In this document: positions 57,962 to 64,000 of the stretch, in pieces | How positions within the stretch are numbered: the stretch's first letter is position 1 | How the letters are laid out: every line of letters begins with the position of its first letter | Source: KBS-96 sp963722585 | GTDB lineage: Bacteria > Acidobacteriota > Terriglobia > Bryobacterales > Bryobacteraceae | DNA: 64,000 nt | NCBI GenBank assembly: GCA_963722585.1 | Contig: CAVRNU010000043.1 | Location: 124,001-188,000, forward strand | Direction of reading: 5' to 3' | The notes under the pieces: generated by a model | The model's database searches: none | What the model saw: only the letters and a program-made list of their open reading frames with translations | What the model was told of the DNA's origin: nothing | Position numbers and translations under genes: made by a program

Positions 57962-60511
57962 ATGCGCCGTTTGTTACTCAAATTCTTTCGTCGCCGCCGG
58001 TTAGAGCAGGATCTCGAAGCGGAACTCGCGTTCCATCGCGCAATGTCCGGCGAACATCAAAATCCGATCACACTGGGTAATGCGGGCGTTGTCAAGGAGC
58101 AGGCTTTCGACCTGTGGCGTTTCAACTTCATCGAGAACCTATGGCGCGACCTGGCCTACGCAGCTCGGGGACTCAGCCATAGCCGCGCACTGGTCGCGAG
58201 CGCATTGCTATCGCTCGGCCTCGGTATTGGCGTCAACACGGCGATGTTCTCGCTCGGAGTCGAGGCCCTCTTCAGCGAGCCATCGGTACGCAACGCCCGT
58301 TCGCTGGTTTCCATCCGGCTCGGCGGCAATAGCAATTCGCCCGAAGAAGCCATCGACTTCCTGCGGGCAAGCGGCCTCTTTGAGGACGTGGCCGGCGAAG
58401 ACATAGAAGCTTTCGCTAATTTCAACGATGGAAGGGAGACACATCGCACCTTCGCCAATTACACGACGAAGAACTACTTCACCATGCTCGGCGTGCCCAT
58501 GCTCCACGGGCGCGGCATTATACCCACGGATCCTAAGGAAACCGCAGTTCTCAGCTACCGGTTCTGGCGCAAATACTTCCATGGCGATCCATCGGTCATC
58601 GGGCGGGCGATCAATCTTGATGGACGCGCCTGCACGATTGTCGGAATACTTCCCGAGCATCATCGCACGCTAATGGGCTTCGGTCTTTCGCCCGACATCT
58701 ACATGCCGCGATGGTTGGATACGACGACTCTCATGATCTACGCGCGTCTGAAACCAGGCATGTCTCTGGGTGCGGCCCGCGCCGGACTTGATGCGGTAGC
58801 CAAACGCATGGACGCTGTTATGCCTGCTACGCACTGGAAATACGGGGAGAACATAAGCGTACAGCCCGTCACCGGTTACGCCCGCTTTACCTCGGAACGC
58901 GAAATGATTCCGATCGGCCTTTTCTTCGCGATGCTTGTAGTCATAACTGGTCTCGTACTCCTGATTGCATGCGTGAACGTTGCAAGCCTTCTGCTTGCGC
59001 GCGCTTCCACTCGACGCGGCGAGATCGCGATTCGTCTCGCTCTAGGCGCCGGGCGTGGACGGTTGCTGCAGCAGTTTCTGGCGGAGAGCGCGCTGCTCGC
59101 GTTTCTCGGAGCCGGATTCGGTTTGGCCCTTGCGGAGCTGACCGCTGCAGTGGCTGCGCGAATCGAGCTGCCAATTCCCATTCCCATTCATCTCGAGATC
59201 GCGCCCGACTGGCGTGTTGCGTTGTATTGTGCGCTCCTCGGTACACTCGCGACAGTTGTTTGCGGACTTCTGCCGGCGCGGCAATCGCTGAAGCAGTCGG
59301 TTGGTCCCGATCTCCCACGTGAAAGGAAGTCAGGTCTCCGAGGCGCTCTCGTCATCGCGCAGATTGCAATTTCTGTTGTCGTCCTCACAACCGGCTTTCT
59401 TTTTCTCCGGAATCTAGTCGATGCGAACTCGATCAGTCCTGGCTTTGACGTGCGCCATACGCTGCGCGCCGATGTCAATCTTCCGCCCGCGCGGTACGAC
59501 GAGCCCCAACAGAAAACGCACTACATTAATGAGGCTCTGCGCGAGCTCGAGGCCGTGCCAGGAATCGAGACTACAGCCGCAGCCATGATCATTCCGTTCA
59601 CCGACAACTGGAAGATGGGCACTCTGCTGAGGTTTCCCGATAACGGCAAAAAGGAGCACGCCGAGTTCAATTGGAATGCCGTTACGCCCACATTTTTCGG
59701 GGCCATGGACATCCCGATTCTTCGCGGGCGCACGTTCTCGACGGCCGATCGCGGAGAAAAAGTGGTCATCGTAAACCGGACTTTTGTCGAGCGCTATCTT
59801 CGCGGCCGACAGCCAGTCGGAACCGTGTTCTTATGGGGAGCTGACAGCAAAACAGCATACGGAAACACACCGTACCGGATTGTCGGAGTTGTCGCCGGAA
59901 CAAAAACTTTTACCATCGGCGAAGAACAACAGCCGCAGCTCTACCAGCCCCTCGCACAGATCGACAACGACCGCCTTCGCATCCAGTTCGTGATGCGTTC
60001 GGCCATTCCGCCCGCGCTTGAACTTGACGCAATTCGGCGCACGCTGCATCGCATCGATCCCATGGCGAGCGCGGAGGTCGAGACAATGTACTCGAGCATC
60101 GGCTTCGCATTCCTGCCCAGTCAGGTAGGCGCGGTCCTGCTCGGCTCGATTGGCGTTCTCGGGCTCCTGCTCGCGACAATCGGCCTATACGGGGTTATGG
60201 CTTACTCGGTCGTACAACGCACGCGCGAGATCGGCATCCGGATGGCGATCGGAGCGACGCGCCGCAACATTTCCAGAATGGTTCTGCTCGGTGCCGCCAA
60301 ATTGACTCTCACCGGATCGGCCATCGGTCTGTTCCTCTCGCTCTTTCTTACAAAGCCGCTGGCGATGTTTCTCGTGCCAGGACTCAAACCCAGCGACCCA
60401 CTGAGTTTTGGCGCAGTGCTCGCAGTCATGATTCTGACCGGAACGGGCGCCGCATGGGGACCGATGCAGCGTGCCATAGCCGTCAATCCGAACGCGGCAT
60501 TGCGACTTTGA
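57962..60511 (+). CDS. ADOP-family FtsX/MacB-like permease (copy with PadR)
   Basis: 849 residues, starting six bases after the PadR gene. N-terminal cytoplasmic domain is short (RRRRLEQDLEAELAFHRAMS). TM1 is in LLSLGLGIGVNTAMFSLGVE; the central block reads LVLLIACVNVASLLLARAST and GEIAIRLALGAGRGRLLQQF; the C-terminal block GSIGVLGLLLATIGLYGVMA, TREIGIRMAIGATRRNISRM, ending AVNPNAALRL. Its periplasmic domains differ from the tandem copies at 34-42 kb. Frame is open throughout. A family 2 palindrome follows the stop. Confidence 0.92.
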   Translation: MRRLLLKFFRRRRLEQDLEAELAFHRAMSGEHQNPITLGNAGVVKEQAFDLWRFNFIENLWRDLAYAARGLSHSRALVASALLSLGLGIGVNTAMFSLGVEALFSEPSVRNARSLVSIRLGGNSNSPEEAIDFLRASGLFEDVAGEDIEAFANFNDGRETHRTFANYTTKNYFTMLGVPMLHGRGIIPTDPKETAVLSYRFWRKYFHGDPSVIGRAINLDGRACTIVGILPEHHRTLMGFGLSPDIYMPRWLDTTTLMIYARLKPGMSLGAARAGLDAVAKRMDAVMPATHWKYGENISVQPVTGYARFTSEREMIPIGLFFAMLVVITGLVLLIACVNVASLLLARASTRRGEIAIRLALGAGRGRLLQQFLAESALLAFLGAGFGLALAELTAAVAARIELPIPIPIHLEIAPDWRVALYCALLGTLATVVCGLLPARQSLKQSVGPDLPRERKSGLRGALVIAQIAISVVVLTTGFLFLRNLVDANSISPGFDVRHTLRADVNLPPARYDEPQQKTHYINEALRELEAVPGIETTAAAMIIPFTDNWKMGTLLRFPDNGKKEHAEFNWNAVTPTFFGAMDIPILRGRTFSTADRGEKVVIVNRTFVERYLRGRQPVGTVFLWGADSKTAYGNTPYRIVGVVAGTKTFTIGEEQQPQLYQPLAQIDNDRLRIQFVMRSAIPPALELDAIRRTLHRIDPMASAEVETMYSSIGFAFLPSQVGAVLLGSIGVLGLLLATIGLYGVMAYSVVQRTREIGIRMAIGATRRNISRMVLLGAAKLTLTGSAIGLFLSLFLTKPLAMFLVPGLKPSDPLSFGAVLAVMILTGTGAAWGPMQRAIAVNPNAALRL

Positions 60512-60534
60512 GCACCGACCAATGCGCCTTAGCC

Positions 60535-60653
60535 GGCCTTAGCCGAACTTCGTCACATCCGCTCCCTGGCGGTCGCGGTTCCGATACTGCACGTTGATTC
60601 GTAAGAACTTACAGAACCGCGCGCGTTAGCAAGCGGCTTAGTGACGAGGTCGA
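60535..60653. repeat. Palindromic dispersed element, family 2, copy B
   Basis: About 119 bp, almost the same as 3788-3906: gaacttcgtcacatccgctc at the left and gcttagtgacgaggtcgag at the right, with the inner arms gcggtcgcggttccgatact and acagaaccgcgcgcgttagc. It follows an ADOP stop as copy A follows the response regulator stop. Confidence 0.85.
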
Positions 60654-60711
60654 GTTGGTAAATGACACGCCCGATCCACTGGCGCGAGCGCCCGCACGTG
60701 GGAAAACTAAT

Positions 60712-61494
60712 TCAGTTCAGCAAATCCGGTTGCTCACGCACGATCACATCCCAAAGCGGCTGGAACTGAAAGTAACCGGATTCGACAGATCCAATCTGCC
60801 GCCGGGCAATTGACGCGCTCTCGTGATCGATTTTTACGGGCTCACCTACCGCTTCGGCGAGCAGTTGAGATTGGCACAAGCGATCCATGGTGATAAACCA
60901 CCAGGCTGCTTCATCGACCGTCTGCCCCACCGTCAGCAAGCCATGATTCCGAAGAATCACCGCCTTGTAGCGGCCGAGACATTGTGCAATGCGATCCCCT
61001 TCCGATGCGTCGTAAACGACTCCGCGATAGTCGGCGAAGACCGCATGGTCTTCGTAGAAGGCGCAGGCATCTTGAGTGATCGGGTCCAACAGACGGCCCA
61101 ACGTAGACCAGGTTTTTCCGTAAAGCGAATGAGCATGAGCGGCGCCGACGACATCCGGCCGCGCCGCGTGGACTCGAGAGTGAATGGCGAAAGCCGCCTC
61201 ATTGATGGGGCGATCGCCTTCGACCACCTCTCCGGCGTCATTCACTAAAACCAGGTCCGAAACGCGCACATGAGCGAAATGCATGCCGAACGGATTCACC
61301 CAGAAGTGATCGGGCTTCTCGGGATCGCGGGCCGAAATGTGTCCGGCAACTCCCTCCGAAAACCCGAATTTGGCAAACAGGCGGAATGCTGCTGCCAGGC
61401 GCTGCTTCCGATACAAGCGTTCTTCCTGAACAGTCTCGAATGACGGCGGCGCGAGGGGAAGGCGGGGTAATTTAATGGCTGCGGCTTGGCTCAT
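60712..61494 (-). CDS. Class II aldolase/adducin family protein
   Basis: 260 residues from ATG 61494; an earlier ATG at 61527 would add 11. Zinc-dependent aldolase fold, acting on fuculose phosphate, ribulose phosphate or similar. Seen: FAKFGFSEGVAGHISARDPE, FWVNPFGMHFAHVRVSDLVL, metal ligands in VVGAAHAHSLYGKTWSTLGR (two His) and in YKAVILRNHGLLTVGQTVDE (third His), and the YFQFQPLWDVIV tail. Many such proteins are annotated as epimerases or decarboxylases. Divergent from the MocR-type regulator, with 150 bases between, so that regulator may control it. Confidence 0.88.
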   Translation of the reverse strand: MSQAAAIKLPRLPLAPPSFETVQEERLYRKQRLAAAFRLFAKFGFSEGVAGHISARDPEKPDHFWVNPFGMHFAHVRVSDLVLVNDAGEVVEGDRPINEAAFAIHSRVHAARPDVVGAAHAHSLYGKTWSTLGRLLDPITQDACAFYEDHAVFADYRGVVYDASEGDRIAQCLGRYKAVILRNHGLLTVGQTVDEAAWWFITMDRLCQSQLLAEAVGEPVKIDHESASIARRQIGSVESGYFQFQPLWDVIVREQPDLLN

Positions 61495-61644
61495 ATGTCC
61501 TCTCTGAGGCAGGGCTGACGCGATCACAGTGACGGCGCCGCGTGAGAAACATCATACCCCCATTCCCTCAGAGATGTCCGAAGAACATCAGGACTTGCTT
61601 GGCCTCTGAGAAAACTAATATGGGCCGCGCACTCAATTATTGCA

Positions 61645-63342
61645 ATGGCAAGCGCTGCCGCTCCCGCAGGCATTTTCAACAGCATTTTCATCGACCGCAC
61701 GTCGCGAGTACCGTTCTACCAACAGTTGTACGATGCAATTCGACAGCAGGTAGAGAATGGCATTCTCCCCGACCAGTACCGGCTTCCGTCGCTGGGCGAG
61801 ATCGGGGGCAAGCTGGATCTTCCGCGCAATACAGTGAAGCGCGCGTTCCATAAGCTGCAGGTGGATGGCTTTCTTGACGGGTCTCCGGACAGTGGCTATG
61901 TTGTGAATCGCGCCGGAGGCCATCTCCGGGAGGAAAGCCGGTCCGAAGTTCCCGCGGGCACGCCAGCTCCGATTGAAAGAACCATAATTAAGCAATCGGC
62001 GGAATTCACTCCTGCCCCGGTTCCGACCATAACTCCGGAACTCGCTGCGCCGAATATTGTGGCGCGTGAGCAAATGGCGCCGGCGGAAGTCCGGACGTAT
62101 TCGTTCAACCGCGTTTCGGTTCTCGATCAGATCGACCTTTCGAGGCTACACGCCGCAGGTCCTCCGCGACCATTTCGCCCGGGCCTTCCAGCAACACAGG
62201 AGTTTCCGCTCGAGATTTGGGAAGCATTGCGCGGGCGTTTGCTGCGAGAGCGCATGGCCGAACTGCTCGATTTCTGCGGTACGTTCGGTTATCTGCCGCT
62301 CAGGCAGGCGATTGCCGCGCGGCTGCGTAACGCCCGAGGTGTGAGGTGCTCGGCAGAGCAAGTGATTATCTGCGCGGGAGCGCAACAGGCGCTTAACCTG
62401 CTCATCAACACGCTCGTATCGCCAGGCGATCCAGTGGGGATGGAGGAGCCGGGCTATTACGGCGTGAAAGCAGCATTCCTACAAGCGGGCGCAAAAGTGC
62501 TTCCGCTTTTAGTGGATGACGAGGGCCTGACCGTGCCGGACTCGCGCCGGCAGAATCCACCGCTCGTGATCTATTCGACACCCACTAATCAGTTTCCGCT
62601 GGGCGCGGCCCTAACGCTTCCGAGGCGGTTGGCTCTGCTCGAATATGCGCGCAAGACAAATACGTGGATCATTGAAGACGATAGCGACGGCGATTTCAGC
62701 TACATGGGACGGCCGCTGCCAAGTCTGCAGGGCGCCGACGATCAGAATCGCGTCATCTATCTGGGCACGACCGGGAAGACGCTGTTTCCTTCGCTCGAAA
62801 TTGGATACGCAGTGGTCCCACTGTCGCTGATGGAGAGCTTTTCGAAAACGAAAGAGATCATGGGCGGACATCCGTGCGTGATCGATCAAGCGGTTTTAGC
62901 CGCATTCATCGCGGAAGGACATTTCGACCACCATCTCCAGCGGATGAAGATCATCTATCATCAGCGCTTGCAGACTCTGGCCGATTCAGTGGGCACGGAA
63001 CTCCGCGGGTTCATCGATCTCGAACCGGCCAATGCCGGCCTTCACGCCGTCGGCTGGCTTGCGCGTGGATTGGACGAGAACGTTGTCGCCAACGGAGCGG
63101 CCCGAGCCGGTATCGAATTGCCTATGCTGTCGAGCTTCGGCCGAACGGCTTTAGTTCGCCCTGGCGTCGTATTCGGTTTTGCTTCATTCAGCGAACGGAT
63201 GATCCGCAGCACAATCGAACGGTTCGGCCACGCTCTGAAGAGCCCGAGGAAGTATCCAGCTTTGGCTCCGGCATCAAATGGAGCGGTGCAGAAGAGCGGA
63301 TTCTTTCAGCGGATTTTTGCGGGACGGGCTTCGCGGGGATAG
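61645..63342 (+). CDS. MocR-type regulator: GntR winged helix plus PLP aminotransferase domain
   Basis: 565-residue transcription regulator. The GntR winged helix (about 20-92) reads VPFYQQLYDAIRQQVENGIL, PDQYRLPSLGEIGGKLDLPR and NTVKRAFHKLQVDGFLDGSP. A long Pro-rich linker (about 95-165) precedes a fold-type-I aminotransferase domain: FPLEIWEALRGRLLRERMAE, GTFGYLPLRQAIAARLRNAR, STPTNQFPLGAALTLPRR and the PLP lysine (Lys378) in YLGTTGKTLFPSLEIGYAVV. The usual EDDYD motif is EDDSD here, with Ser347 replacing the Tyr. Such regulators sense amino acids or vitamin B6 forms. The start at 61645 is the first ATG that fits the family. Confidence 0.88.
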   Translation: MASAAAPAGIFNSIFIDRTSRVPFYQQLYDAIRQQVENGILPDQYRLPSLGEIGGKLDLPRNTVKRAFHKLQVDGFLDGSPDSGYVVNRAGGHLREESRSEVPAGTPAPIERTIIKQSAEFTPAPVPTITPELAAPNIVAREQMAPAEVRTYSFNRVSVLDQIDLSRLHAAGPPRPFRPGLPATQEFPLEIWEALRGRLLRERMAELLDFCGTFGYLPLRQAIAARLRNARGVRCSAEQVIICAGAQQALNLLINTLVSPGDPVGMEEPGYYGVKAAFLQAGAKVLPLLVDDEGLTVPDSRRQNPPLVIYSTPTNQFPLGAALTLPRRLALLEYARKTNTWIIEDDSDGDFSYMGRPLPSLQGADDQNRVIYLGTTGKTLFPSLEIGYAVVPLSLMESFSKTKEIMGGHPCVIDQAVLAAFIAEGHFDHHLQRMKIIYHQRLQTLADSVGTELRGFIDLEPANAGLHAVGWLARGLDENVVANGAARAGIELPMLSSFGRTALVRPGVVFGFASFSERMIRSTIERFGHALKSPRKYPALAPASNGAVQKSGFFQRIFAGRASRG

Positions 63343-63689
63343 CAGCGGGTCGGAGCCCCAAAGCGTTAACTTAAGGTCTGGAATTTCGAATGCGGCCCGT
63401 TCGCATATTTCGGCAATCGGTATTTCAGGCAGTTAATGCCATGGCGATTTCGCGCCAAGCATTCTGCGACCTATCAAATATACGGTTGCGCTTTTTACCA
63501 ACACAACCGCCGCGTCGTATATCTGGCCTCTCGATCCTGTAGCAGGAATCAATGCGGTCGCAGGCCGGACCTGCGATCGCAGCAGAAGAAGCCGCGAGTT
63601 CCGGCCAGTACCCCAATGCAGACATACGTCAGCTTGCTTTTCGAATTGGCGCGTCTGGCAACTCCCGCCTTGTCACAGCTTCCGAATCT
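63343..63689. other. Intergenic region, 347 bp
   Basis: Lies between the MocR-type gene and the 3' end of the convergent TIR-like gene. It contains a small inverted repeat near 63553-63585 (gcggtcgcaggcc with ggacctgcgatcgc) but no gene or terminator I can support. Confidence 0.5.
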
Positions 63690-64000
63690 CTAATTGAGAG
63701 CCGAAGGGTCTGGATTGTATCCAGCATTTCGGAGTTCGGTGTATAGGCGGTTTTTCACTTCCTCAACCCGTTCGATGAAGGGAATGTAAAGCAGCCCGGA
63801 AATGTCACTTGGTAGCTCGATGGACTGCTTGTGCAAGATGGCCACACGTCTGCGGCCAAGCCTAGCGAGTACCATACCAAGTTCCAAAACAACGTTCTGT
63901 CGAGCGCGGTACTTCTTTTCCTCCACCTTGCCGGCCTTGTAGCCCTCGTCGTCCGGCGTGAGCAACACGCAGCCGAAGCCAATATTGCCGTGCTCCCCTA
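63690..64000 (-). CDS. TIR-like (CAP12/Pycsar-type) nucleotide-binding effector, C-terminal part, cut by the right edge
   Basis: The visible 103 codons read FGCVLLTPDDEGYKAGKVEE, RARQNVVLELGMVLARLGRR and ILHKQSIELPSDISGLLYIP, the C-terminal half of the TIR-like domain seen in predicted nucleotide-binding proteins and in TIR effectors of CBASS and Pycsar anti-phage systems. There the domain degrades NAD+. The frame is open to the window edge, so the N-terminal GRD...VFLEKLG part and any sensor domain lie outside. The C terminus is short (GYNPDPSALN). Stand-alone nucleotide-binding use is an alternative. Only the missing part can show which system it belongs to. Confidence 0.75.
   Translation of the reverse strand, partial: GEHGNIGFGCVLLTPDDEGYKAGKVEEKKYRARQNVVLELGMVLARLGRRRVAILHKQSIELPSDISGLLYIPFIERVEEVKNRLYTELRNAGYNPDPSALN

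Overview
The window reads as a chromosomal segment of an Acidobacteriota bacterium, most likely of the Solibacter/Bryobacterales type. The main reason is the number of very large FtsX-type permeases of the acidobacterial duplicated orphan permease (ADOP) class: five intact copies and one decayed copy, two of them behind a PadR regulator. Tat-exported sugar isomerase and Gfo/Idh proteins, TPR proteins with FlgO-like domains and dispersed palindromic elements fit the same group. This assignment is inference from gene content; no rRNA or tRNA gene was seen.

Layout. 1-2830 (minus): an RraA-like protein, an RND adaptor lipoprotein and the start of an RND pump, which runs off the left edge. 3136-5181 (plus): a degenerate response regulator, then an SDR oxidoreductase and a cupin dioxygenase. 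5220-10390 (minus): a His-rich secreted protein, an APC amino-acid permease, an unknown secreted protein, ThiE, a small lipoprotein and a Bcp-type peroxiredoxin. 10383-15083 (plus): a CDF metal transporter, a Tat-exported isomerase/oxidoreductase pair, HolB and Hfq. 15111-22903: a thioesterase coupled to a four-cysteine protein, a second ThiE-like protein, carB and carA (each broken by one base) and a zinc-binding methyltransferase. 23059-27115: metX-metW and an internally duplicated exported protein. 27131-33977 (minus): two TPR proteins, a radical SAM protein resembling tetraether/membrane-spanning lipid synthases, and an ABC ATPase. 34034-44430: the ADOP cluster. 44544-49420: QueG, an RskA-domain protein, an ECF sigma/anti-sigma/CpxP-like operon and ribosomal protein L31, with a 41-bp tandem repeat just upstream of L31. 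49902-60511: an MFS transporter, a PBP4-type peptidase, a PadR-ADOP pseudogene locus, an XRE/PBP-like regulator with a molybdopterin-fold protein, and an intact PadR-ADOP pair. 60712-64000: a class II aldolase, a MocR-type regulator and the C-terminal part of a TIR-like defence effector cut by the right edge.

How the genes relate. carA-carB, metX-metW, QueG, ThiE, HolB, Hfq and L31 are housekeeping functions. The accessory theme is the envelope: exporters, ADOP permeases, an ECF stress operon, PBP4, and the candidate membrane-spanning-lipid enzyme. The most interesting items are that radical SAM protein (brGDGT and iso-diabolic acid lipids are known from Acidobacteria), the two families of palindromic elements, the A-B-A-B tandem repeat at L31, and the TIR-like gene at the right edge.

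Caveat. At least seven single-base frame breaks occur in otherwise well-preserved genes, including both carA and carB, several of them in homopolymer runs. Consensus error is the likelier cause there. The ADOP copy at 52698-55358 is different: it carries many breaks in 2.6 kb and looks truly decayed.
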